Below, one piece after another: positions 26,395-34,497 of a stretch of DNA of 64,000 bases. A program made the position numbers and the translations under genes. How positions within the stretch are numbered: the first letter of the stretch is position 1; the number at the start of each line of letters is the position of its first letter. Source of the stretch: Brevibacterium sp. CCUG 69071 (lineage in GTDB: Bacteria; Actinomycetota; Actinomycetes; Actinomycetales; Brevibacteriaceae); the NCBI RefSeq assembly GCF_021023135.1, contig NZ_PGFV01000001.1, positions 372,001 through 436,000 on the forward strand. The letters run 5' to 3'. Below the pieces are notes generated by a model that was given only the letters and a program-made list of their open reading frames with translations, was not told the origin of the DNA and searched no databases.

Positions 26395-27906
26395 TCAGTT
26401 CTTGTGCACAGAAGGATGTTCGGGATTCGAGCACAGCTTATCGGAGTAGCCGCGACAGAAGTATGAGCCGCCGTTCTCCCATTTGATGCCGTCGAAGAGT
26501 TCGCTCACCGTCACTGCGTAGAGTCCCTTGTCGGCGACCGCGGCGAACACGCCGGGCGCCGCGTCGACGGTGGTCGGGTGGATCGAGTGCATGAGCACGA
26601 TCGATCCCGGTTTGGTGTCGCGCTTGACCGTTGAGATGGTCTTCTTCGGCTTCTTGTGCCTCCAGTCACCGGAGTCGACGTCCCAGATGATGGCGGGGTG
26701 GCCCAGCGACTTCGCTGCCCGTTTGTTCAGTGCCCCATAGGGCGGTCGGACGAGGAACGGCTCCTTCAGACCCTGCGCCTCAAGGGACCGGTCCGTTCGG
26801 TTCACCTGCTTCTTGACGAGTCCGGGCGGGGTCTGGTCGAGCTGCGGGTGGTTGTAGGTGTGATTGGCGATCTCATGCCCGGCACCGGCGATCCTCTTGA
26901 CCTCGCCGGGACTCTCATCGACATGCCCGCCGAGGAAGAAGTAGGTGAGCCGGACCTGCGCCTTCTTCGCCGCGTCGAGCAGGCGTCCCTCCGTCTTCGC
27001 ATCGCCGGGGCCGTCGTCATAGGTCAGCGCCACGCAGGGGAGGAGGGAGCAGGAATAGTCGGGTATGCGCCGATCCGCCGCCTCGGGCAGCTGGACCGGT
27101 GTGTGCAGGGACGAGATGACCTGCTTGCCGAGTTCGGTCAGTGCGTCTCCGCTCGCGGTCTTCTTACCGAGGGTGAGCGCCCCGGTGTCATCGGCAGCGA
27201 GATCGGCGACGTCGACCTGTGAGGTGAACATGTCTTGGGCGTCGACCGTCTTGTCCTCGTGGAGATCGGTGAGGAGGATCCTGACCTTCTGCGCCGGGCT
27301 GGTCTGTTCGACCGCTGAGACGAGGTATCTGCCGCCGGCGGCGATGACGCGGGTGCTGTAGTCGATGACTCCGTCGTCCCCGGATCCTTCGTCGCCTGAT
27401 CCTTCGTCCCCGGCATCCGGGGATGCCGCGGCTTGGTCGGTGGGGGTAGCAGCCTTCATGTGCTCGGCCGCCGAGGCGGTCGTCGCATCGGTGAAGGCGG
27501 TGGTTTCCCAGCGGTGCGAGGGTGGAGTGAGAACCGGGTCGTACGCCTCGTGCCGGCCGAAGCCTCCGGCGTCCTTGATGCGTGCGAGCAGGGATCGTTC
27601 TGTTGCGCTGCTGAGCGAGCCGAGGCCGGGGATCCCGAAGAAGTGGGCGTTGATGCGGGGGTGGCCCTTGTCGGTGACGATGGCATAGCTGCGTGCCTTC
27701 TCGGCGACGGTGCGGAGATTGGCCTCTGCTGTCCGCTGATTCCGGGCGGAGTCGGCGACGGTTTGGGAGGGGCCCGTCTGAGAGGGATCGCTTCGGGTGG
27801 GTCCGGCGACCACGCAGCCGGCGATGATGATGACAAGGGAGGTGGCGGTGAAGAAGGTGATGACGGAGCGGACGGGGGGCAGGGACCTGGGGAGGACGAA
27901 CGCCAA
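26395..27906 (-). CDS. Polysaccharide deacetylase (NodB domain) lipoprotein
   Basis: A 503-residue exported enzyme. The N-terminus ends in an IAGC lipobox (Cys near residue 31), so it is probably a lipoprotein. A middle region of about 230 residues contains an acidic Gly-Ser-Asp-Glu repeat (GDEGSGDEGSGDDG). The C-terminal NodB domain has all five motifs: TYDDGPG, HEIANHTYNH, RPPYGALN, WDVDSGDW and IVLMHSIH. It should remove acetyl groups from peptidoglycan or another polysaccharide, a common lysozyme-resistance modification. The final extension has two Cys that could form a disulfide (YFCRGYSDKLCS). Confidence 0.9.
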   Translation of the reverse strand: MAFVLPRSLPPVRSVITFFTATSLVIIIAGCVVAGPTRSDPSQTGPSQTVADSARNQRTAEANLRTVAEKARSYAIVTDKGHPRINAHFFGIPGLGSLSSATERSLLARIKDAGGFGRHEAYDPVLTPPSHRWETTAFTDATTASAAEHMKAATPTDQAAASPDAGDEGSGDEGSGDDGVIDYSTRVIAAGGRYLVSAVEQTSPAQKVRILLTDLHEDKTVDAQDMFTSQVDVADLAADDTGALTLGKKTASGDALTELGKQVISSLHTPVQLPEAADRRIPDYSCSLLPCVALTYDDGPGDAKTEGRLLDAAKKAQVRLTYFFLGGHVDESPGEVKRIAGAGHEIANHTYNHPQLDQTPPGLVKKQVNRTDRSLEAQGLKEPFLVRPPYGALNKRAAKSLGHPAIIWDVDSGDWRHKKPKKTISTVKRDTKPGSIVLMHSIHPTTVDAAPGVFAAVADKGLYAVTVSELFDGIKWENGGSYFCRGYSDKLCSNPEHPSVHKN

Positions 27907-28086
27907 AAGCAGTTCCTTCGCAGCGGACGGAGAGTGTTCGGGGGAGTCGGCCGAAGCCGCACAGACAGTCTAGTCAGCTCGATCGGGACAGAGGCAGCCG
28001 AGCATGGGGTCCGCCGCGAAGAGATGCCCGATCGTGATGGCCGCGTGTGCAGACAACAGAATCGTTACACGCATCCAAGCCGGTAC

Positions 28087-29208
28087 TCAGACGGGACTGA
28101 GCCCCAGGGACTTGCCTGCCAGTCCGCGGGTGCGCTGACGCAGGGAATCGGCGAGCGAATCGAATGCCTGCGCGGCGGGGGACTCCGGGTGTGCGAGGAC
28201 GACCGGGGTGCCCGCATCCGAGCCCTCCCGGACTTCGGTGTCGAGCGGAATCTGCGTGAGGAGCGGAACCTGGGATCCGATCGTCTCGGACAGGTTCGCT
28301 GCCACACTCGCCCCACCGCCGGAGCCGAAGACCTCCATGCGGGTGCCATCGGGCATGACCATCCAGGACATGTTCTCGATGACTCCGGCCAACCTCTGCT
28401 TCGTCTGCGTGGCGATCGACCCGGCACGTTCGGCCACCTGGGCGGCCGCGGCCTGCGGGGTGGTGACGACGAGGAGTTCCGAACCGGGCAGCAGCTGTGC
28501 CACGGAGATCGCGATGTCACCGGTGCCCGGGGGCAGGTCGAGGAGCAGGACGTCGAGGTCTCCCCAGAAGACGTCGGTGAGGAACTGCTGGAGGGCACGG
28601 TGGAGCATGGGTCCGCGCCACACCACGGCCTGGCTGGGCGGGACGAACATGCCGATGCTCATCACCTTCACCTCATGGGCGATCTGCGGCAGGATCATGT
28701 CATCGACCCGAGTGGGTTTGCCGCCCAGTCCCAGCATGCCGGGGATCGAGAACCCGTAGATGTCGGCGTCGACGATGCCGACCCGCAGTCCCTTCGCCGC
28801 CAGCGACACGGCAAGGTTGGCGGTGACCGAGGACTTTCCGACGCCGCCCTTGCCGGAGGCGACGGCATAGACCTTGGTCAGGGAGTCGGGACGATTGAAC
28901 GGAATATCGCGGGTCCCCGCGCCCTGCAGCTTCTCCTTCATCGCGGTGCGCTGTTCCGCGGTCATGGTGCCGAGGACGACGGACACCTCGGTGACGCCGT
29001 CGAGCTTCGAGACCGCGGCGGTCGTGTCCTTGGTGATGGTGTCTTTGAGCGGGCACCCGGAGATGGTGAGGAGGACGGTGACGGTGATCTTGCCACCGGA
29101 GATGGCGATGTCCTCGACCATGTCGAGTTCGACGATGGAGCGGCGGATCTCCGGATCGATGACGCCGGTCAGCGCCTGGCGAACCGCTTCCACGGTTGGT
29201 CCGGTCAT
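28087..29208 (-). CDS. mrp: Mrp/NBP35-family iron-sulfur carrier ATPase
   Basis: A 373-residue protein. The N-terminal MIP18/DUF59 domain (TGVIDPEIRRSIVELDMV; Cys in SGCPLKDTI) precedes a P-loop ATPase with the deviant Walker A GKGGVGKSS. Family members bind and transfer 4Fe-4S clusters to apoproteins in the cytoplasm. ATG 29208 has AGAAAGGA with proper spacing. An upstream ATG at 29235 overlaps the previous stop (ATGA) but has its GGAAGGA directly against the codon, so I prefer the shorter form. It is the third gene of the MgtE_N-DUF1003-mrp operon, the order also seen at mycobacterial Rv1232c-Rv1229c. Confidence 0.92.
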   Translation of the reverse strand: MTGPTVEAVRQALTGVIDPEIRRSIVELDMVEDIAISGGKITVTVLLTISGCPLKDTITKDTTAAVSKLDGVTEVSVVLGTMTAEQRTAMKEKLQGAGTRDIPFNRPDSLTKVYAVASGKGGVGKSSVTANLAVSLAAKGLRVGIVDADIYGFSIPGMLGLGGKPTRVDDMILPQIAHEVKVMSIGMFVPPSQAVVWRGPMLHRALQQFLTDVFWGDLDVLLLDLPPGTGDIAISVAQLLPGSELLVVTTPQAAAAQVAERAGSIATQTKQRLAGVIENMSWMVMPDGTRMEVFGSGGGASVAANLSETIGSQVPLLTQIPLDTEVREGSDAGTPVVLAHPESPAAQAFDSLADSLRQRTRGLAGKSLGLSPV

Positions 29209-29231
29209 GCCCACGTCCTTTCTGTCCCGGC

Positions 29232-29792
29232 TCATTCCTTCCGGGGCTTCAACCCTACCTGTTCGCCTTCGTCACCGTCACCCCGTCCGTCACCTTTCGC
29301 CGCCGGTGCTTCGGCCTTCGCATCCTCCTCGAGTTCCTTGAGCAGGTCCTTGAGCTCGGAGCGGATGAAGTCTCGGGTGGCGACCTCACGCATCGAGATG
29401 CGCAGGGCAGCGACCTCCCTGGCGAGGAACTCGGTGTCGGCGAGATTGCGCTCGGCACGCTGGCGGTCGTGTTCGAACTCGACCCGGTCACGGTCGGTGC
29501 TGCGGTTCTCCGCGAGCAGGATCAGCGGTGCCGCATAAGAGGCCTGCAGGGAGAGGATGAGGGTGAGCAGGGTGAAGTTGAGCGAGCGCGGGTCGAACTG
29601 CCAGGACTCCGGCAGCAGCGTGTTCCACAGCAGCCAGATGGCACAGAAGACCGTCATCCCCACGAGGAACGCCGGAGTGCCCATGAACCGGGCGAAGGCT
29701 TCGGCTCCTCGCCCGAAGGTCTCCGGTGACATCGCGAAGTTGGGGAGTTTGCGCTTGCTTGAGCGGGGGACCTCGAAATCGTCGGCAGCCAT
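29232..29792 (-). CDS. DUF1003 membrane protein
   Basis: A 186-residue protein with two TM helices near residues 47-66 and 78-100 (FLVGMTVFCAIWLLWNTLLP; LNFTLLTLILSLQASYAAPL), the DUF1003 signature. A long cytoplasmic charged region (ENRSTDRDRVEFEHDRQRAE) and an acidic tail follow. The start at 29792 has AGGAGG at good spacing. It lies 4 bases downstream of the MgtE_N/CBS gene, so the two are likely a functional pair. The role is unknown, though the pairing hints at metal or membrane homeostasis. Confidence 0.9.
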   Translation of the reverse strand: MAADDFEVPRSSKRKLPNFAMSPETFGRGAEAFARFMGTPAFLVGMTVFCAIWLLWNTLLPESWQFDPRSLNFTLLTLILSLQASYAAPLILLAENRSTDRDRVEFEHDRQRAERNLADTEFLAREVAALRISMREVATRDFIRSELKDLLKELEEDAKAEAPAAKGDGRGDGDEGEQVGLKPRKE

Positions 29793-29796
29793 GTCT

Positions 29797-31071
29797 CTAT
29801 CCCCTCCTGTGATCGTCGCGACCGGTGGTGCGCCAATCCTCGGGCAGCAGCTCGTCGAGGACGTCATCGACCGTGACCACGCCGATGAGGCGGTCGTTGT
29901 CATCGGTGATCGGCACCGAGACCAGATTGTACGCGGCCAGGAGCTTGGTCACCTCGCCCAGCGGCGAATCGGGGGGCAGCGGTTCGACCTCGGTGTCGAG
30001 CATGATGCCGACCGCCTCGTGCGGCGGGTGGCGCAGCATCTCCTGGATGTGGACGAGACCGAGGTACTTTCCCGTCGGCGTCTCGACGGGTTGACGGCAG
30101 ACGAAGACGGCGGCCGCCAGGGCTGCGGGCAGGTCCTCCCGGCGGACGTGGGCGAGCGCCTCGGCGACTGTGGTCTCCGGGGTCAGGATCACTGGCTCCG
30201 TGGTCATCAGACCGCCGGCGGTGTCGTCGTCGTAGGACAGCAGGGTGCGTACGTCCTCTGCCTCATCGGGCTCCATCAGGGCGAGGAAGCGCTCGGCCTG
30301 TTCGTCGCTGAGCTCGCCGAGGAGGTCGGCGGCGTCATCGGGCTCCATCTCCTCGAGCACGGTTACGGCGCGTTCGGTGTCGAGAGCGGACAGCAGCTCG
30401 ACCTGGGTGTCATCGGGAAGCTCCTCGATGACGTCGGCAAGGCGTTCGTCGTCGAGGGCGCGGGCGACCTGGAGGCGCCGCTCCGGATTCATCTCGAACA
30501 TGACATCGGCGAGGTCGGCCGGTTTCGTGTCCTGATAGGCGGCGATGAGCTGGGTTGCTTCCTGATCATCGGCGGAGTCCGCGGGATGGTCGGCGTCCGT
30601 CCAGTCGATCTGCTTCGTCTCTCCCCGCCGGCGGAAGGCGGAGAACGCGCTGCGTTCGGCCACCTTGCGAACGAACAGGCGGGTGACCTCCCAGTCCTTA
30701 TTCACCTGCTGTTCGATGCCGACGTCCTCGATCTGGATGGGGGAGTTGTCCTCGCGAAGTCGCAGCCTGCGGTCGAGCAGGTCATTGACGACGAGCGTCT
30801 CGGACTGGCGCTGCTCGAAGCGGCGCATGTTGACCAGGCCGGTGGTGATGACCTGCCCGGAGTCGATGGAGGTGACTCGCCCCATGGGCACGAAGACGCG
30901 GCGGCGGCCCGGGACTTCGACGACGAGACCGATGACCCGAGGGAACTGGCGCATGGTCGCCCGGTAGACAATGACGGCGTCGCGGACACGCCCGACCTGA
31001 TCGCCCAGGGGGTCGAAGACGGGGACGGCGATGAGGCGGGCGACGAAGACTCTTTTCGGTGGACCACTCAT
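29797..31071 (-). CDS. MgtE N-terminal/CBS protein without membrane channel
   Basis: A 424-residue protein with a PRC-barrel-like N-terminal part (VGRVRDAVIVYR; VPMGRVTSIDSG), the MgtE intracellular helical domain (repeats such as ADLLGELSDEQAERFLALM) and a C-terminal CBS pair (MTTEPVILTPETTVAEALAH; ASVPITDD-like NLVSVPITDDNDR). The MgtE TM channel is missing, so this is a soluble Mg-sensing or adenine-nucleotide-sensing module, as in Rv1232c. It heads an operon with DUF1003 and mrp. It is divergent from the metallophosphatase gene, with 228 bases between. Confidence 0.9.
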   Translation of the reverse strand: MSGPPKRVFVARLIAVPVFDPLGDQVGRVRDAVIVYRATMRQFPRVIGLVVEVPGRRRVFVPMGRVTSIDSGQVITTGLVNMRRFEQRQSETLVVNDLLDRRLRLREDNSPIQIEDVGIEQQVNKDWEVTRLFVRKVAERSAFSAFRRRGETKQIDWTDADHPADSADDQEATQLIAAYQDTKPADLADVMFEMNPERRLQVARALDDERLADVIEELPDDTQVELLSALDTERAVTVLEEMEPDDAADLLGELSDEQAERFLALMEPDEAEDVRTLLSYDDDTAGGLMTTEPVILTPETTVAEALAHVRREDLPAALAAAVFVCRQPVETPTGKYLGLVHIQEMLRHPPHEAVGIMLDTEVEPLPPDSPLGEVTKLLAAYNLVSVPITDDNDRLIGVVTVDDVLDELLPEDWRTTGRDDHRRG

Positions 31072-31299
31072 ACCCTCAGACTACGTGGTGGAGGGGCGGA
31101 TGCGCCGGATCTCATCGGCATGCGGAGGCGGAATCCCTGTCCGAGCGACGTGAGACTCCACACGATATGGGCCCGGTGTTCCATACCCGATCCTCTTCCT
31201 ATTCATCAAGAGGCCCTGTGTGCTTCATCCCGTTGTCGCTCGGTCTCCTTAGGGTCGATTCTCGGCAGATACCGCCACAGTCGAACACAGGAGACATCC

Positions 31300-33228
31300 A
31301 TGCCCGCACGACGAATCCGCCCACATGCCGCCGCAGGTCTCAGCGCCTGCGCGGCACTGACCCTGCTCACCCCGCTGCTCGCCTCTTCGGCAGCCGCGGC
31401 GGCCGATGCCCCCGCCGAGAGCTACGAAGGCCACGTCCAGGTCGACCGCGGCAAGGCCGCCGATCCGGAGAAGTTCACCGGACAGGTCTTCGACGACGTC
31501 AACGAGAACTCGAAGCTCGACGGAGACGAGAAGGGTGTGCCCGGGGTCGCCGTGTCCAACGGCGTCGACGTGGTGCAGACCGACGGGCAGGGACGCTACA
31601 GCCTGCCGGTACGTGAGAACATGACGGTCTCGATCACCCAGCCTTCCGGGTGGCAGGTTCCGGTCGACTCGGACAACTTCGCCCAGTTCAGCTACAACCA
31701 TCTGCCGGAAGGCTCGCCCGAGCTCAAGTACGGGGGCATCAAGCCCACCGGGGACACTCCCAAGGCCGTGAATTTCCCGATGATCGAGTCCTCCTCGACC
31801 GCCTCGGCGGAGCAGGACTGCGCCATCGCCTCGGACACCCAGACCTATGACAAGAAGGAAGTCGGCTACGCTCGCGACGGTGCCGTCGGCGACCTCGCCG
31901 ATCGCGACGACTACCAGGGCTGCGGTGTCCTCCTCCTCGGAGACAACGTCGGTGACGACCTCAGCCTCAACCCCGATCTGCGCGATCTCTACTCGAACAT
32001 GAACGGACCGGTGCGCGCCGCGGCCGGCAACCACGATCAGGACTACGACTCACCGGACGACGAGCACGCACTCGACACGTTCCGCGACCAGTTCGGTCCC
32101 GATCACTTCTCCTACGACGTGGGCAAGACCCACTTCGTCGTGCTCGACTCGATCGACTACTCGGGCAACGCGGAGACGAAGAAGTACACGGAGAGAATCA
32201 GCGAAGACCAGCTCGAATGGCTGCGCAACGACCTCGCCAATGTGCCGAAGAACGCTCAGGTCGTCGTCGCCACGCACGCACCGATCGTGACCCACCGGGA
32301 TGTCGTCGTCGAGAACGCCAAGGACTTCTACGACGTCATCGCCGACTACCCGAACGCGGTGACCATCGGCGGACACACGCACACGCAGGAGAACCTCGTC
32401 GCTGGCGAGAAGCGCGAGGAATGGGCCGCCGCCGGCATCCCCGAACTGCCGAACACGCAGATCGTCGCGGGTGCGGTCTCCGGTGACTGGTACTCCGGCG
32501 GGCTCAACGCCGACGGACTGCCGTACTCCTTCACCTCGGACGGCTCCGAGCCCGGAATCCTCACTCTCCAGTTCGACGGTGCCAGCCGCAGCGAGCGCTA
32601 CACCGTCCGCAACGAATCCGATGACCACCAGCTGCTGCTCGGCGTGAACTCTCCCGAGTGGCGCGACTGGGCGCAGAAGGCTCAGGACTGGCAGGATGCC
32701 GACAAGAAGGGCGAGGCTCCCGAGGCGATCTCCGAGAAGGTCGTCACCCGTGATGACCTCAAGCAGGGCGACACCTGGCTGACCTCGAGCTTCCTCGCCG
32801 GAACCTCCGATGCCCGCGTCGAGGTCAGCTTCGACGGCAAGTCACCGGCCCAGGCCGAGCACACCCAGCCCGGCAAGGGCGAGGCCCTGAACAAGGGATG
32901 GGAATACACCGATCCGTACACCGCCTCGCAGAACCTGCGCACCTCGGGCAGCGTCGGACAGACGAGCTCGCACCTGTGGCGGACCCCGATCCCGGCCGGC
33001 CTCGACCTGGGCACGCACAGCGCCGAGGTGACCGGCACCGACCGCTACGGCCGCGAGTTCACCGAGACGGTGCGCTTCACGGTCGTCGAGGACGAGAAGG
33101 CCGCCGCCACGCAGTCCGAGAAGCTGCTGCGCAACGACGGCTTCGACCTCCAGCAGGAGAAGAAGACCACCGGCGAAGACCGTCCGGGACTCGACTCCGA
33201 GGAAGCGGGAGCGGCGAAGGCCGACTGA
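31300..33228 (+). CDS. Secreted calcineurin-like metallophosphoesterase (CalcineurinN-C type)
   Basis: A 642-residue exported protein with a Sec signal peptide cut near residue 37 (SSAAAAADAPAE). It then has a beta-sandwich domain (GQVFDDVNENSKLDGDEKG, an EF-hand-like Ca loop), the phosphoesterase domain (about 165-400) and a C-terminal domain. The catalytic motifs depart from the classic D-x-H: SDTQTYD, then LLGDNVGDD, GNHDQDYD, ATHAP and GGHTHT. That variant belongs to a known subfamily with calcineurin N- and C-domains. The substrate is unknown, probably an extracellular phosphoester. The start at ATG 31300 has AGGAG. Earlier in-frame sequence is antisense to the MgtE operon. Confidence 0.88.
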   Translation: MPARRIRPHAAAGLSACAALTLLTPLLASSAAAAADAPAESYEGHVQVDRGKAADPEKFTGQVFDDVNENSKLDGDEKGVPGVAVSNGVDVVQTDGQGRYSLPVRENMTVSITQPSGWQVPVDSDNFAQFSYNHLPEGSPELKYGGIKPTGDTPKAVNFPMIESSSTASAEQDCAIASDTQTYDKKEVGYARDGAVGDLADRDDYQGCGVLLLGDNVGDDLSLNPDLRDLYSNMNGPVRAAAGNHDQDYDSPDDEHALDTFRDQFGPDHFSYDVGKTHFVVLDSIDYSGNAETKKYTERISEDQLEWLRNDLANVPKNAQVVVATHAPIVTHRDVVVENAKDFYDVIADYPNAVTIGGHTHTQENLVAGEKREEWAAAGIPELPNTQIVAGAVSGDWYSGGLNADGLPYSFTSDGSEPGILTLQFDGASRSERYTVRNESDDHQLLLGVNSPEWRDWAQKAQDWQDADKKGEAPEAISEKVVTRDDLKQGDTWLTSSFLAGTSDARVEVSFDGKSPAQAEHTQPGKGEALNKGWEYTDPYTASQNLRTSGSVGQTSSHLWRTPIPAGLDLGTHSAEVTGTDRYGREFTETVRFTVVEDEKAAATQSEKLLRNDGFDLQQEKKTTGEDRPGLDSEEAGAAKAD

Positions 33229-33242
33229 TCTCCTGACCCTGC

Positions 33243-33276
33243 GCGTCTGCGGGCCGGCTGTTCGGCCCGCAGACGC
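33243..33276 (+). terminator. Terminator of the metallophosphatase gene
   Basis: A 13-bp perfect stem (GCGTCTGCGGGCC at 33243-33255, GGCCCGCAGACGC at 33264-33276) with an 8-base loop, 14 bases after the stop codon. Confidence 0.85.
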
Positions 33277-33292
33277 ACAGCGCACACGCCGG

Positions 33293-33342
33293 ACTCGCCC
33301 CGGGCGTCCCTCACCTTCGGGTGGCGGAGGCCCGGGGCGAGT
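33293..33342 (-). terminator. Terminator of the P1 peptidase operon
   Basis: A 12-bp stem (ACTCGCCCCGGG at 33293-33304, CCCGGGGCGAGT at 33331-33342) closes a 26-base loop that itself contains a small TCACC/GGTGG hairpin. It ends 12 bases from the stop of the minus-strand peptidase gene. Confidence 0.75.
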
Positions 33343-33354
33343 GCCGTAACCAGG

Positions 33355-34497
33355 TCAGGGCAGAGCGGTGAATGCCTCGACGAACTCCGGCGCAATGTCG
33401 GACAGGGTCGGAGGCTGACCCCAGGTGCCCTCCGTGGGAGCCGCAGAGACATGGGCATCGAGGATCGCCAGGCTGAGAGCGTCGGCGGCCGCGGCGGTGA
33501 TGGTCACGAGCTCTCGGGTCGCCTCGGAGAAGCCGGTCGGCAGGGCCCGGGTTCCGGTGGCCAGACCGAAGACGGTGTCGCCGTCGTAGAGGGTGTGCGA
33601 AGGGTGCACGGCCCGGGCGATCCCGGCATGGGCTCCCGACGCCATCCGAGTGACCTGCGCCGTGTCGAGGGCCGCGTTCGTCGCGACGACCGCGATCGTC
33701 GTGTTCTTCGCCGAGGTGGCCGTGGGCGTGGCATCGGCGGCCGCGGTCTCCGGCGGTGCGGGCAGGTGATCGAGTTCGGGCAGATCGAGTCCGTACGAGT
33801 GCAGCAGTGTTCGGGCCCACAGGGAGCCCGCGGAGGTTCCGAGGGTGCCGAGCGAGTTCGCAATGACGAGCGCGGCGACGGTGAGACCGCCGGGCAGTCG
33901 GATCGCGAAGGAACCCATCGAGGAGCGCAGGCTCTGGAATCCCGAGCGTGCTCCGGTGCCGGCCCCGATGCTGCCGCGCACCGCCGGGAGCGGGCCTTGG
34001 GAGGTCGAGTGCGTCGGTGCGGATCCGGCCGGGGACCCGAGTTCTTCAGCTGATGACTGGACTGCCAAGGCGTCTCGGGCGGCTTCCGCACCTTCTTCGA
34101 CCGTGGGTGGCAGCACCCCGGCGTCCCCGCGCCCGAGATCGAAGATCCCTGCCGCGGGGACGATCGGAATCACCGTGTCGGGAAGGCCGGCGGCGGGGAA
34201 GCCCCGCCCCGCCTCGGCGAGGGCCGTGACGGCTCCACTGACCGACCGCAGACCCAGAGCGGACCCGCCGGTGAGGACGATGGCGTCGGCACCATAGGAA
34301 TGCGTTCCCGGGGCGATGACGTCCGTTTCATGCGTCGCCGGACCCCCGCCCCGGACGTCCACGCCGACCGTCGCTCCGGCCGGTGGCACGATGACCGTGG
34401 TTCCGGTGAGCCGTTCGCGGGAGAGCTGCCCGGCGTGGCCGAGGCCGATGCCGGGGATCTCGAGAAGTCCGCGACCGCGCATCGGTCCGAGGGTCAT
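33355..34497 (-). CDS. P1 family peptidase (S58, DmpA-like)
   Basis: A 380-residue N-terminal-nucleophile-type peptidase. The N-terminal part (GIGLGHAGQLSRERLTGTTV, then VLTGGSALGLRSVSG) is the DmpA fold. KNTTIAVVATNAALD is the autocleavage site: the Thr after Asn becomes the N-terminal nucleophile of the beta chain, as in M. tuberculosis Rv1333 (Thr). S58 enzymes are aminopeptidases/esterases or self-processing proteases. An alanine- and proline-rich insertion near residues 160-185 looks disordered. It overlaps pepP by 4 bases (34494-34497) and is cotranscribed behind it. Confidence 0.9.
   Translation of the reverse strand: MTLGPMRGRGLLEIPGIGLGHAGQLSRERLTGTTVIVPPAGATVGVDVRGGGPATHETDVIAPGTHSYGADAIVLTGGSALGLRSVSGAVTALAEAGRGFPAAGLPDTVIPIVPAAGIFDLGRGDAGVLPPTVEEGAEAARDALAVQSSAEELGSPAGSAPTHSTSQGPLPAVRGSIGAGTGARSGFQSLRSSMGSFAIRLPGGLTVAALVIANSLGTLGTSAGSLWARTLLHSYGLDLPELDHLPAPPETAAADATPTATSAKNTTIAVVATNAALDTAQVTRMASGAHAGIARAVHPSHTLYDGDTVFGLATGTRALPTGFSEATRELVTITAAAADALSLAILDAHVSAAPTEGTWGQPPTLSDIAPEFVEAFTALP

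Noticed and set aside
27433..29538. A 701-codon plus-strand frame over the deacetylase, mrp and DUF1003 genes
   Set aside because: It crosses three real minus-strand genes and their intergenic gap, with His, Arg and Gly bias typical of a shadow frame.
29557..31299. Upstream extension of the metallophosphatase frame by 581 codons
   Set aside because: It is antisense to the MgtE/DUF1003 genes, and the signal peptide begins at 31300 behind AGGAG.
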